From assembly GCA_013399115.1 (NCBI GenBank), contig VXAA01003136.1, positions 1-64,000 of the forward strand: 64,000 nucleotides of DNA. Direction: 5' to 3'. Position numbers and translations under genes: made by a program. Below, one piece after another: positions 25,601 to 38,522 of the stretch; the first letter of the stretch is position 1, and each line of letters begins with the position of its first letter. Origin of the DNA: Anseranas semipalmata. Its lineage: Eukaryota > Chordata > Aves > Anseriformes > Anseranatidae. Under the pieces are notes generated by a model. The model had not been told where the DNA came from. It saw nothing but the letters and a program-made list of their open reading frames with translations, and made no database searches.

Positions 25601-26406
25601 AAGAAAATTAATTTCCGATCCCTGCCCCTTCATAAAGAGGGGAAAAAAAAAAAAACACTTTGACCAAATTGTATTGCCAAAATATCTGGAGGATTTCTTC
25701 CTCCATTCCAACCCCCTGCCCAAATTGAATGAAGTTAAAATTAAGCTGTAGAAGCTTGACTAAAGTCATAAAAGATGACTTTAAAACAACTTTGCTTCTC
25801 TGGTCGGTTCTCAAGATAAAATCCCATTTTAACATCCCTGTCTAATAGTTTGTCAAACACATGGAGAAATAATGTCCCGTTAGCATTTATCAATTGTACA
25901 GATGTCATTTATTGGCCAACACCATTTGCAAACAAATAAGCATAATGGATTTTTAAAATCCCAGCTGCTTAAATTAAAAACATATTCCTTTTGAATAGCA
26001 GAAGTTATGTTTGGAGATTTGTTTTCTGTACATATGGGCTCTTGGGAACACAAACTGTCCTAGAGAGTTGTACAAAACCTGCTTGATAACAGTGTTCATG
26101 GGCAGTGCTGTAGTGCAAAGAACAACGACGTACTAGAAATACTTTGTCAAACTTTTAAAGAAATAAGGGGATAATCTATCTTTAAAGACATCAGTTCCAA
26201 TGTAAAAATGTCAGTATGGCTGTTGGGAGGTAAAGAGATTATGAACTGACTTCAGTCAAATGTTCTTGACTGTTTTTAAGTTCCAGTGCTGTATATATGT
26301 TCTGAATCTGGAGTTCAACAGTTGTAACTGCGCTTGAACTCAAATGATTTAATCAATTTAATTGTTTTATGCCAGATACCTCTTAGAAATGTCTCACCTT
26401 TAGCAA

Positions 26407-26445
26407 GGTTAGGTGGCTAACCTAACCTAACCTCAGCCACCTGAG
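26407..26445. repeat. Short inverted repeats able to form alternative hairpins
   Basis: GGTTAGGT (26408-26415) pairs perfectly with ACCTAACC about five bases later. AGGTGGCT can instead pair with AGCCACCT further on. The two hairpins share bases and are mutually exclusive. The CTAACC unit is present two to three times. Confidence 0.5.
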
Positions 26446-26810
26446 GGTTTTTCTCAGAGAATTCAGATGAATCCAAAATGTATTTTTGAACTGGATGACT
26501 TGCTTAGTGAAAAGAAGTTGATTGGAACAACCAATGTAGGAAATTAGTTTTCTACATACATGAGGGAGAGATTTGTAATTCCTGTAGTACATTTGGTATC
26601 TTTGTAGATGGGAATGCAGCACTTTGCAGCGTTAGAAAGTGGGCATGAAAGAAAGTTTTAGGTGATGAAGGAAGAAACGAAGAGCTTTCTTGTCCTAAAC
26701 TTTGTGGTTTGGTATCCTGGCAATATTGTTGTATTTCATGGAGTTAGTGGGAAATGGTTTAAAACAGGCTGTCATTTTCATCATGACTTATTACGCATAG
26801 CAATATGTTT

Positions 26811-26812
26811 TG

Positions 26813-26851
<39 letters not shown>
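26811..26851 (+). repeat. (TA)n microsatellite
   Basis: TGTATG is followed by uninterrupted alternating TA to 26851, about 17 dinucleotides. Confidence 0.95.
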
Positions 26852-26853
<2 letters not shown>

Positions 26854-27754
26854 ATGTTTGGAACTAATGCACTGAGTTTTATTTTGTGGCTCAATAAACA
26901 CTATTCTGAACATTGAATATGATCTTCTGAAATTAGAATACCCTGATTCTGCCAGTTACACACTAATGAGTGGTCTCTGTGCCTCCTTTCTTAACGGTCT
27001 GCATCTTGTATTTATTTAGACAGAAAGCTTCATAAGTTAGGGTTCCTTCCAGCTACGTACAAGTGACACACAGCACAACAGCAAAAACTTGCCACACCTC
27101 AAATAGCTCATTATCAGTATTGTAGATTAATCCATTGATATTCCAGCAAAGACAATTTTCTTTGCATTTTTTATCAAAAATTTGGCCCCTAAGTGTTATG
27201 AAAATACTAAACTTGACATTGTTAGCTTAAAAGCCTATTTTTCTAGAAACCCATAGGACCACTAGGACTGCCTGGGCAGTTTCAGTCCACAAGCTGCAGT
27301 CTTTACTGTTTGCTGTAATGTAGCAGTGACATAAAAGTAGACAATTTGACAAGTAAACACAGCTCTTTGGAGGTGTGAAAAATCCAGTAGACTTTTTTTT
27401 TTTAAACTGGATTTGCAAGGAGACAAAATGCAGTAATGGATTCAATGAGATGGATTGTAAAATGTTACAATCTTGATAGAATTGCACCTATGTACACTTA
27501 ATACCTACCTAAACAATGAGGGGGAAATGTTGGAAAGGATGGATTTTAACATGGTTGACCAGCTGTGAATTCACAGATAACTGCATCTGAGCAGCAAAGT
27601 TTTTTTTTCTGTTTGCATTTATGGTTGATTCCTGAAGTTTGCTGGATTACTACTTTGTTTTGTCCAAGTATGTTCAGTTAGGTAAATTGGTTACCTAATG
27701 GTTGGAGGCTGAGAGTAAATCCAATAAATTCAAGTTAAACGCTACCGTCTGACC

Positions 27755-28085
27755 CTTACTTGAACTGCAGGGTCAGATCCATCACAACATAGTTGGTTTA
27801 TCCTCTTGTGTCTAAGAAGCTCTGTAGTAAACCGAGTATTTTTATGTCCTGGAGAGCTTAGCTTACAAGTGAAAACTGTTTTGAGTGGGGTAGGCTTGAT
27901 TAATGCAGCCTAAACTGTGTGGCTAAAGTTGCTATTAACATTTTGAAAGTCACTCTAGTTCCATATGTTAAATGAACCCCTGTTTGAACTGCAGGGTCAG
28001 GGTCATCACGGTACAATTGGATTATTCTCTTACGTCTAAGATGCTCTGTAGTAAACAGTATTCTTGTCCTGGAAAGGTTAAGCCT
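27755..28085 (+). repeat. Diverged direct repeat pair, about 105 bp each
   Basis: TGAACTGCAGGGTCAG begins one copy at 27761 and recurs at 27985 (offset 224). Similarity continues through CTCTGTAGTAAAC and GTCCTGGA to about 27860 and 28085. By eye the copies are about three quarters identical with small indels, so the duplication is old. The roughly 120 bases between the copies are not obviously repeated. The source could be an old transposon such as a decayed LTR or CR1-derived unit, but I cannot name it. Confidence 0.7.
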
Positions 28086-28135
28086 AGCCACTGCTATTTT
28101 TGGGTGTTCTTCAGTAATTCTTGTGACAGGAAACA

Positions 28136-30002
28136 CAGTGAATAATCATTCCCTGTTAACATTGATAGTGCTAATAATATCACACACCTTTATGAGAACT
28201 TTCTCAGCCTGAAAGAGAGAGCCCAAGTCTAGGTAATCATTTCCTGTGTGGAGGTTGTTTTGTGCCATTGGTCAGCCATGTAGCCCTCCTCTGTACCTTT
28301 GTTAGCTCTACTGCTTCTGTTTTGGAAAGGAAGAATCAAAAGTCATGTTTTTCTATTGCAATTGCAAAGTACAATCACTCTAGTGGTACCATATTTCAGT
28401 AGCATTATGCTAAGTCGAATTTATTCATTTTTTTCTTATTAGGATATGAAAAGAAACAACAGTAGTTCAGACTACTAAACTTAAGTTTCAGTGAAACCCT
28501 TTGCTTGAATTTTAGCATGATCCTGTGTTTGAAAACTTATTGTGGGGCAAGGTGCTGATTTCAAGGATTTATTCAAAAATAATCTGTGCCTCAAAGGTTC
28601 AAAACACTTCGCTAAGGGAGAGAAGGGGAGTGGGAGGCAGAGACTGTGGAGGTGACAATGTCATGGGAAAGTGGAATGCTTTTAGTTACAGGAAACGAAA
28701 GAGAAATCAGACAGATGTGTGCATGTATGAATGAGTGAATGGAAGGGAAAATATGATATTGTAAGGGAAGGAAGGGAAGAGCAGAGCTAGAAGTACTGAC
28801 CTTGGCAGGTAATGAGGCCTAGGGAGGAAGCCAACAAAGGGAAAGAGGGGAGAACCTGTGACATGCACAGAAAGAAGGAACAGTTACAAGCTGCAGGAAG
28901 GGCAGAAAGCGAGTGAGACCTGGAAAATGAAAGATACCTAGCAAGTAAGAACTGGGGGTGGGAAAGCAATAAACAAAAGTTAATGGAATATTCTTCAAAG
29001 CAAGGTAATAACTGAACTTTATGAAAGGATAGAAAATATTAAGAAATCAGCTCTGTTATATATTTTTCATTTATTTAAGACAGATAATTAACTCTTCTGC
29101 AACCACTTCCCCAACTTGCAGAAAAGATTCAGTGACAGCACAACTCTCTCTCTGATGATGACTGTGCACCTAAATCTAGGCTTGGGAACCTGTCTATATA
29201 AATATTTATGCAACGTGTTGTGGGAATCCAGTCTCATTGACATATTTAACACATAAGAAAAATATAATGACCTTGAAAAAACCTGCAGTAAGGTCTTTCT
29301 CAGCATGTTTTTGTTTGTTTTTCAATTAATAGCATGGTTTTATGGAATCAGCAAAGAAACTTGAAGTATATCATTAAGTATTCTGTCAGTAAGCGCTCTT
29401 TACAAAGGAAAATGAACAAGTCACAAGTTACTATCTAGACGTAGGCAGTGCTTGGGACAGTATGAAAGAGTTACCATTTTGTCTGTAGGTAAGCAGATTA
29501 TTCCGTATGTGCCGGTAACCTGAGTATTGTCATTGCCTCTAAAATTAGCTGTAGTTCTTCATTGCTATTCTTGCCTATGTGTTATAGTGGCGGAAGAGAA
29601 CAGCCTGAAAATTCTTCACATGAATACCGTAGGTGATGATACAGGTATCAGTCTTTTGTTTTGGCTGCTCTAGAAACAGGGAAAGCAACATAGGTAATTA
29701 AGAAAGGCAACACAATAGTACAGCCTCTAATTACACAGTTGTCTTATATTCAATTTAACTGTATAGCAAAGTTGGAAAGTGTATTTTATGCTATACACCT
29801 CTTTAAAAGTGTGCCATTTTGTGTCATCTTCAAAGACTACTAAGTGTTGGAAAAGTAAATAATGAAGTACTCAAGTATACACTGTATATAAGCAACAGGA
29901 TGCAACTGTGATGCTTTATGCTTTGTATGTCCATTATGTTGTTGCCACTGATTCAACAGACTTTCCTCCATGCAATAGAATTATGAGTTTTGTCCCCAAA
30001 TT
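28136..30002. other. AT-rich non-coding stretch, possible CR1 scrap
   Basis: There is no gene. Bases about 28255-28312 (GTAGCCCTCCTCTGTACC and flanks) resemble the antisense of the CR1 region around QLWAP and may be a short ancient fragment, but the match is too short to be sure. The segment 28600-28960 is purine-rich on the + strand (GGGAGAGAAGGGGAG and similar) without regular periodicity. Confidence 0.4.
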
Positions 30003-30107
30003 CACAGAATCACAGTCTGGTTGAGGCTGGCAGGGACCTCTGGAGGTCATCTGGTCCAAGCCCCCTGCTCAAGCAGGGCCACCTAAAGTGGGTTGCCCAG
30101 GACCAGA
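30003..30107 (-). mobile_element. CR1 LINE 3' tail fragment
   Basis: On the + strand this reads CACAGAATCACAGTCTGG, then AGGGACCTCTGGAGGTCATC and CAGGGCCACCTAAAG. This is the reverse complement of the CR1 3' UTR (the GATGACCTCCAGAGGTCCC-type block and the terminal octamers). Only about 105 bases remain and no ORF2 sequence is attached, so it is a severely 5'-truncated insertion. Confidence 0.9.
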
Positions 30108-31309
30108 GAATGTGGAAGAAAGCTGTGTTCTCTGAAATCAGCCTGAGTTGCAACTAGAAGGATCCACACAGACTAACTCTGTGCTAAATGCTTTTGTGTT
30201 GAGAGCAAATTGCGCCTCCTTTGAAGCTGATGGTTATTTAGTAAGCATTTCCAAATAAGGAGGGCTGGATATAACTTCGTAATTTGACATTGAATATAAT
30301 AAGTATTTGTAGTAGAACTTCTAAAGTTTTTGTCCTGCAATATCAACGTATGTGTGTCCTCCTCCTTGCTCCATTTAAAATGATGGATATCTCATGATGT
30401 CAGAGTTGGATTCCCAGAGGGACATGTAATCTCCCTCATATACCTCCTAACAGAAATAATGCATACATGTCATGTGATAGAGATGGTGGAGAGCTGAGCA
30501 GCAGCTTTTCTGTTCTTGGAGTCTCTGCAACTGCGGTTATGCTCCATTTTGGAATGAGGGAGACTTTTCAAAGGACTTGTGTGGACTTCCTTTAGCTTTC
30601 TATAAAGTGATGTACAGGGTGTACCTGAATTTGGTTAATGGGGCCCTCCCTTTAGTTGGTTTAAACATAAGCAACTCCAGAGAACAGTTCATCTCATATG
30701 ACAGGAGAAGTTGTTACCTTTGAGAAGTTCTTATCTCTGTTATTTATTTAGTTATTTATTTACTATTCACCGGACTTAGTAATTCTACTTTGTATGTTCA
30801 TATCCTGATCTGTTGGTAGAAATGAGTTTTAAGAAGTTATCTAATGCAGAGTGTACTTAAATCACAGTACTATCATAGATCAATATTCCTATTTGATGAT
30901 AGGAAACATGACAGTACTTGCTTCTAGGAAATCTGTATATATGATTGGTATAATTTATCTAAAATTTCCTCAGAGAGATGCAATGGCTTCACTGCAATAG
31001 CTGCAGAAAATTCCCTCAGCATTATCATGTATTCTCTGTGACTACAATGTATGATAACAATGTATTTTAAGAAACACCTCCTGGAAACTTTTCAAAGTGA
31101 TTCCAATACAATTCTTACAAGCCACGTTCACAGAGATTAAAATCAATTTTCATTATTTCTCATTTTCTTATTTGACCAAGAAACTTAATTGGTTTCTATT
31201 CTTCCATAAAATTGGAAAATAGGTAAGCATGTTGGATTATGTCCGTAATGAAATGACACATGTACTGCAAGCTCACAATAAGATGCTGTGATTTTTTTTT
31301 TATTTGCAG
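30108..31309. other. AT-rich non-coding stretch
   Basis: No gene or repeat is recognised. The interval ends in a polypyrimidine tract and TTTGCAG immediately before the candidate exon at 31310. Confidence 0.4.
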
Positions 31310-31481
31310 ATATCCTGTTTTCCTCTTGGTTTACAAAGAAAACTCAGTGTCGAGGGAACAGAAGACTGGGATGTGCTGGGCTAATATAAATTTAACTGAA
31401 GCCAAGAATGCCCCTGGTTTGGCTCTGAAAAGAGTACTAAGCAGCCAAGGACATTTGGATGGCCAAATCCAACCCAGTGCG
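31310..31481 (+). CDS. Candidate internal exon, unknown product
   Basis: A 172-base segment is bounded on the left by a strong acceptor-like sequence (T9, then TATTTGCAG ending at 31309) and on the right by a donor-like GGTGAGC (GT at 31482). One + strand frame is open across the whole segment and would encode about 57 residues, starting after one codon base and finishing on a codon boundary. It contains YPVFLLVYKENSVSREQ and ALKRVLSSQGHLDGQI. I do not recognise a family. Base composition is somewhat higher in G+C than the flanks. Canonical splice signals on both sides of an open frame can occur by chance in 64 kb, and codon bias is weak. It may equally be a non-coding RNA exon or nothing. 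Confidence 0.22.
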
Positions 31482-34400
31482 GTGAGCTTCCTATATTGTG
31501 CTGCATACAGCAATAATTATATATGTAAATTTTATTCTGTCTGTCTTGTCCTTATATCTTGTTTTAGCAGAGGATAGTCTGCTTTCTGCTAAGTGTCAAA
31601 GCAGGGGGACAATAACTTCATGTGTACACAAACTGTGTATTCTGCTTTTCTACAAACGGCTTAATTTTTTTTTTCCACTGGTTCCCTGCTTTTTAGCCAG
31701 AATTGACTGTATGGCTCCAGTTTGCCCTGGTCAGGATGTGGGAAGAGCTAAATCCAACATACAGACTGACCTAAAAAAGTTATATTGGCACTAAGACAGA
31801 GTCAATAGGTAATTTATTTTGCAACCTAACTAGAAACTGGAGTGGTGAATAAAATTAAATAAATTGCAACAATTGTTTATCTGCTTGTGTAATAACAAAG
31901 CAGACCTGGATTTCTTCAGAGGATTGCTATTTATTCTTGATCCTGTGTTTCAGTAAGAGTCTTCCTCTAAAACAGTTTTCACAGAAAACGTATAGCTAAA
32001 ATATTTGTCTTGAAATAGCTTCTGACTTCAAAATTTCATCTGACTTCTTAAGGTTATATTCTGTAAGATGCCACAGTTATAGTCTCTATCACTTTGGGAA
32101 TTCATATAAACCTAGAGTGTGATAAAATGCTTTAGTCTGAATGTAAATAAGGTCCCCCAAAATGGTATAACTCTTTAATTTAGCTCATGTTCCCTGTTTC
32201 CATGAAGCTAAAAACATTCATGTGGAAACAAGTATTTAGCTTACTTGTAGATATTCCTGTTTTATGTTTTCACCAAACTACTTATTCCTTCTAGTTTAAA
32301 TTATTTTTGTCTTGTTTTCTAGAAGATCCATGTGCTATTACCAATTTAAATCCTTCTTTTCTCCTCTTTCACATTTTTCTCTCTCCTTGCTTGCTGTTAT
32401 GCCTGAATTAAAAACATCTGAATTAAAAATGTTGAGGTTTTGATAACAAGGCTGTCTCTCATTTATTTTTTTTTTGTAAAATGCCACAGCATCCTTTTTA
32501 TACTTAGCATCCAAGAAAAGTTCAGTTGTGTTGAAAGTTTTCACTAGAAACTATGTTTTATAGAAAATCTGTTTTGATCAAGATTTTTTTTTTCCATACG
32601 AATTTTCTAATTCCTTTGGAAAGTTAGCTTTTCACTACACCTCTGAAAGAGAGAAAACTGCATCTTGTGGAGTTTGTCTCTGAGACTGAAAAATGAAAAT
32701 TTCCATGTATTTTTAATGATTACATGTGTAATTACTATACTGCTCTGCTTGCATATATTTTTGCCAGCAAATCCTGTTTGGGGAAAAGGTCCACCAAAAA
32801 AAAAAAAAAAAAAAAGTGTGTACAACAGATGAAAAAACTATGCAGTGATAGCATGTATGAGCAAACCATTCTTCACTCAGTTGCAGCAAAAAATATGATG
32901 AAATTTTGCACGTTATTGTGTCCTAGGAAGAAAATTCCTTGCTACCAAAACCAGGTAGGACTGAAGGAAGATGAATGCTAGTACACTAGTCTAGCCAAGG
33001 ATCACCCCCTTCTGTTTTCATGTCTTTCCAATCTAACTATATTGTGACCTGCTTAGAAACAAGGACAAAAAGTGTAGACTAGGGAAAGAGTTTATCATAG
33101 GTCCAGAGTTACCACTTGAAAATAGATTATGCAGATGAGTAACCTCAATCTCTTGATTAAATTTGCAATGGTAAGGTTGAAAATTCAAGTTAGTGCAAAT
33201 GCTCTTCAAGCAGGAATGGTTACTATTGCAAAAAAGAAATGGATAAAAACAGTTGTGAATGGTAGACTTGCGGTAGAATTTGCAATTCATTTACTGAATA
33301 TCACGTACTTAAAATCAAAGAGAAATTGTTTTTCAAAAGTTGCCTAATTACTGATTTAGTTGGAGTCACATAAGAACAATGCTTCTGAAAACCCTACTGT
33401 CAACACAGGCTTCTGTGTCTTCACTAGTTTGCTGTAATTCTGTTATTGGACTGGAATGCAAGTGCAGAATTGATTTTTTCTGCATATTTTGGGAAAGCTT
33501 AACTGCAGCTTGAACTTTACAAATCAGATGTGGTGTGTAATTAGAATATTTATTATAGAATGAAGGAATTCCAAGCACAGATGCTGGTTCATGCACAACA
33601 TAAAAATACACTACAATTGGGAGGATTATCTGTTCATATCACATCCATTCCTTTGAGTTTATACTGAACTTCTGTGGAACTGCAGAACCAAAAAGCACCT
33701 GTGGTTCTGCCAAGGAGTAACTGTGTGAATTTCTACTAATTACTTACTAATTCCAGTAAGCATTAGCATTAATTACCATACTCTACCTTAAAGGCAGGAA
33801 TTAGGTGATGTGCAGCATAGCTGTGGTCCTCTACTACTTTCTACAAGTCTTAATGAATCACACCACCACTGAAATCAGGAGTTGAGCTACTTCACTGATA
33901 ATCTGTGCTTGGCATCATCTGCAGGTACCTAATAAATGACTGACTCCCAGTTATGCAACATAAAATATCCTTGCTTTCTCAAGAAGATCATTGCATATTA
34001 ATACATGCTCATTAATAAACATTAATGGTAGTGGAAAAACAACCTACCTAATTTCCTTTTCTTGTTTATAAAGCTAGACTTATCTGTTTGTAGGCATATT
34101 CTACATAGATGGAAGCTTAATCTGCCTTCAAACTTCATAACGGACATTGTAATTTTTGTAATCAAAAGAAATGTGTCTATCTTGCTTAAAACTTCAGTCT
34201 AGTTCTTGAGCCCTGACCTCATAGCAATACAGGGTCAACTCTCAGGATTTTGGCACTCTGCATGGTGCTGTGTAGTGCTGGCTTGGGTCCTCAGTAGAAT
34301 CGTCTCTGGATTAGGTTTTGCTCACGTTCAAATCAGCTAGGCAAATAGTTTCTGCCATTTGACTTCTCACAGGCAGAGTTGAACTGCTTTCAATTAGCTC

Positions 34401-35144
34401 TCTCCCCTTCTTGTCCACCCACCCCAAGCCTCCTGGAGATCAGGAATGGGGTAGTGAGTAATTTTCAAATAGCACAGTGTCAAATTGATTCCAGGTTCTG
34501 CAGCCATGTTGCAGACTACCTTTTTGCCATGAACTTATTGTAAAATACTCTGTATATTTATCTTCTCTTTGCTACTTCTACCTGTTCAAATAAAAGCTTG
34601 TTGGCAAGTAACTGTTCATGCAGAAGGGGAGGAAAGAGGATTTTTAACACTGGAAAATTGCTTACTTTCATAGCAACTAATAGCTTGAGCTCTGGAAACA
34701 AACACCACATCATTTGTCTTCTCAGGCTTACATTTTGAGCTGCTTGCAGGGGTGTCTGTGTAGGCAGTCATGGAATTGCTTTGAACAGGAACTACAGAAC
34801 TGTCATGTAGTGATAAGAAATGCAAGTTACATATTTTGCAGTGTGCTTATGCATGTGTGTGTCTTGTATATGCATGTAAAGTAAGTGCTAGAGAACTGAA
34901 GTAATGAGGACCAACTGTGAGATTTTATGAAAGGTACATTTGACACATGTAAATGCTTTGTCCAACAATCATAGCAATTGCTGTGGAATAACATGCAATG
35001 AGTAGAAGGCAATTTTGTGGTAACTGCAGCCCACAATGGTATGACGAAAAGTCATAGTAAGAAATTGCTTTCATGTCAGAAAATTTCTGTATTGTCAGAA
35101 ATTTCTGAAATGTCAGCAAGGGTGTTGGCATTATATAAAAACAG

Positions 35145-35176
35145 CCCCCCCCCCCCCAAAAGAAAAAAAAAAAAAA
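35145..35176 (+). repeat. C13 run followed by A-rich tract
   Basis: Thirteen C are followed by AAAAG and a long A run. Confidence 0.9.
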
Positions 35177-36864
35177 CTTGAACACTCCAGTTTCTTTTTC
35201 CTTTGTATATTCTTTTTTTATCCTTTCATTATGTATATGAGGAACGCAGTGTATAAATATTTTGTGGACCTGTGTACTACTGAAGAATGAATCTTATTCA
35301 TAGGTATATTTAAAATTTCAGTTTTCAGAGTAGGTTTTTCAAAGGTAAGTTTTCAGTGCAGAACTGGCACTGTGAGAATCCTGTCAGTGGGTTAACCTGC
35401 ACAGGACCTATACCCGTCCTTTGTACATAAACCAAACACATCCTATGTGTCTAGTTTTCTATTTGGGATTTTCTGATTTCATGGAACAGCCCCAGAGGAA
35501 CTGCATATTTAGCTTTCTTAGGCTTCAGTGAAAGTTCCTGTTGTAAGCAAAAAAGCAGAAAAAATGTAAGCAGAAAATAGATGGGAGGTGCTTGAAATTT
35601 TTCTTCCAAAATTGTGGCTAGTGAAAGTTAAAAGTCCACTTTGGTTTTTGTTCTGACAGAAAGCAACAAGAGCTTACAAAAATGTCTATTAATAATTTCG
35701 AAATATTTAGAGAGAGCTTTTGCATGTAAGAGACCTCTGTGTGCACCACTTGGCTTTGAAGCCAAGGTGTGGAGTTGGCCAAATTGCCCTGCAGAGACTG
35801 CAGAGCAGGGAAGGGCTGGGGGACAATATGATGTGAAAGGGCTCATCTCCCTTCTTTGCAGAGTGCCTGGTGCATGCTTCTGCTCTGAGCTGTCTCAGTG
35901 CTCGACTTAGGAGGGGTAGGATGTGGAGAGGAGGAAGAAAGAAGAGCTTTCTCCTTGCTTTTATCTTCTGTGTGGTTCTGCATACAGGTGAAGTTGGTTT
36001 TCCCTAAATACCTGCTGTTTCAGTGGTGTATAGTCAATCACATACTATTTTAAAATCTAAAGACAGAAAGCATATAAACATATTAAAAGGTATCCTAGCC
36101 TTCATGTGACCGAGTATAATTCAAGACTAACCATCTTTTTCACTATGTGTCTGTCAAACTAATAGATTTCTCTTGTTACTATTTCTTATAATGGGTCTAA
36201 GCAAATGTAGGGTTATGAAAAGAGGGTGAGATGCTTTTATGCTTTCTGACTCCATTTGAACTTCATACTGATGAACAGCAAAAGCAGAATAATTAAGTAA
36301 TGTTTTGATGGTGGAAGTCAAAATCTGTGATCATAGAAATGTACATTTTTGTACATTTTTGTGCATTTTTATTTTTTTTTAAGGACAAAAGAAAAACTTT
36401 CATGTCCTTTCAGATGTTAAGTAGATGACACAGCATTCTTTTTTTCCTTTTCTTGCAGTGCTACATTTTAAAAATGAATATATTAGCTTTTGTTTGTGCT
36501 AAGTGGAAATTAAAAACTGACACACCTTTATTCTGACTATGCTTTTACTGTCAGTTGCAACCGCTCAAAGTAATAATCTAGTAAATAACGTTGTCTGCCA
36601 AGGAGCTGGCTTAGGTGGAGTTTTCTGAACCACTCCCCGGCACGCTGAACAACTCCTTAAACTTCTGTTATCTGTTTGCTGACAGTTGGAAAAAAAGAAA
36701 AATTTCTGCCCCCACATTCTCGCTGTATAGTTCTTCTGCGGGTTGCAATACTAAATCTTTCACAGGTCTAATTTGGCAAACCTGAGTTTGGAGGCATCAT
36801 TTTGGATACTGATCTTCTTAATGAGCTGTGGAGGAAGAAAAATAGTATTACGTCTGTATCTCTA

Positions 36865-36920
36865 ATATATGTGTGTGTGTGTATGTACTTGTGTGTGTTT
36901 ATATACAATATATATATTAC
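36865..36920 (+). repeat. (GT)n/(TA)n microsatellite
   Basis: Alternating GT with a GTATGTACTT interruption passes into TA-rich sequence. Confidence 0.8.
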
Positions 36921-38522
36921 ATGTAAGTCTCTTATTATATAAGCATGTAGAGGTATCGTCTCTCCTACACCAGGACTTAGTGTCTATATGACCTTTGTTT
37001 CCATCTGCATTAACAATACTTCAAAAAGGATATTCCACATATAGAACAAAAATTAATAATTGGTTATTTTGAAGCAACTGTTCTCTGTAAATTTCTGTGC
37101 CATGTTGGACGTAGTTGTGGTAGAGGGAGATCAGAGTGCAGTGAAACTGAAAAATGTTTGATATGTGAAATTTATTGCGGCGCTTAAGGAATCATATAGC
37201 TTCATAATGGTATGTATGTTGTTTGTACGTAGAAAGAGAACAAACCTCAAATAGAGGACATCTGTAACTGCCATCAAATACAGCAAATGTTTAATGTCCG
37301 TACAAACCTCAAACTGAAACAAACCATTGAAACTACAGATGAGTATTATTCACCTATGCCACTTCTGAGCAGCCACTTATGAAAAATTGAGCAACTTCAG
37401 CCAAATTGTCTAGAATATTCACATAATGTTACTGTTGTAGGCAAATATAAGAAACTTCCTCCCCACAAAGTTCCTGGATAATAAGATGGCCTCCAAAATA
37501 CTCTGCAAATTTGAACCAGTTGCTGCAAGATTATGAAAGCCCTATGGCAGAGACCAAGTGAGCACTTTATTACTCTTGTGTGAATCCAGCTTGATTCAGT
37601 CAAACCCTGTATTTAGCTGCTACCTGTCTCATCTGGAGAAGGATATCAGGTTCTATGTATCCTGTGATAGCTCATCCATCATCAGCAGAAAGAGATTTAA
37701 CAAGGCAGGAAAAAACAGCTCATATTTGACTATTATGTACATATGCAAGGAAGGGGAGGAAGAAGTTTTAAACAAGATTCTCTTTCTATCAGATGGGTAA
37801 ACATGCTGCTGCTTCGTATCAAAAATGGCTATAGCATTGTTGTTTTGGAAGTTTCTGCATTTTTGCACATATAGCACAGTAACCAGTAGAATCTACCATT
37901 TTCTGTAGTGTTTAGTCTGTTTAAAATCTCAGTTCTACTCCTTGGGGGAGCACAATTGTATGAATTTCTCTGGAGTATGTAAACAACTTAAGCTGTTAGT
38001 TTAGGGCCTTTGCTCAGGAAGAGTGAACAGTCTGTGAATGGCAGGCAATGGTGCAGACAGCCAATGAAATATTCTTTATGCTGTAATCTTTTGATGACCT
38101 ACTACTAATCCTAAATTACTAAATAAAGAGAATGCAACAGCTGATATCCAGCTGATACAAACTGCAGCAAATATGAGCTGGATTGCAAAGACAAGACAAA
38201 GCAAAGTTCCCTCAACTATGGAAAATCTTAATGAAATAAGACATGTTTGCCTAACTGAGACTATCCCGTTTCAGACTGTAGGGTTACATCAGCTAGAATG
38301 TCATGCATCCATTCCAAAGTTAGCAAGGTCAAACATCGTCCTTCTGCCTTTCCCAAAATTACAGTGACTAATGTATGTTATTGCTTCAAAGTCTTAACTC
38401 ATGTCTCATGATTGTATTGCGTGATAAGGAATACTCCCATTGATTAATAATAAGTCTGATTCTATAACCTGTACTCACCTTGATAGTCCCTCAGAGGAAA
38501 TGGTTTCAGGAGAATGACTCAA

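Larger units (their letters stand above)
22691..27754. other. AT-rich non-coding stretch, no gene recognised
   Basis: I see no gene and no further recognisable transposon. Homopolymer T or A runs occur at about 23240, 23528 and 25635. A long TA microsatellite lies at 26811-26851. A short inverted-repeat cluster is at 26407-26445. The longest frames are under 90 codons and unbiased. Confidence 0.5.
31482..38522. other. AT-rich non-coding stretch, no gene recognised
   Basis: No gene is identified. Features seen are an A run at 32796-32815, a C13-plus-A tract at 35145-35176, a triple GTACATTTTT-like unit at about 36340-36370, and a GT/TA microsatellite at 36865-36920. A patch of higher G+C at 35730-35930 contains overlapping frames on both strands and an acceptor-like CTTCTTTGCAG near 35861, but no frame I could support. 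Confidence 0.5.

Noticed and set aside
26407..26440. Telomere-like CTAACC repeats
   Set aside because: Only two to three units, and CTAACC is not the vertebrate CCCTAA repeat, so it is not an interstitial telomere tract.
35628..35930. GC-richer patch with an acceptor-like CTTCTTTGCAG
   Set aside because: Frames on both strands are short, there is no matching donor, and no protein similarity is recognised.
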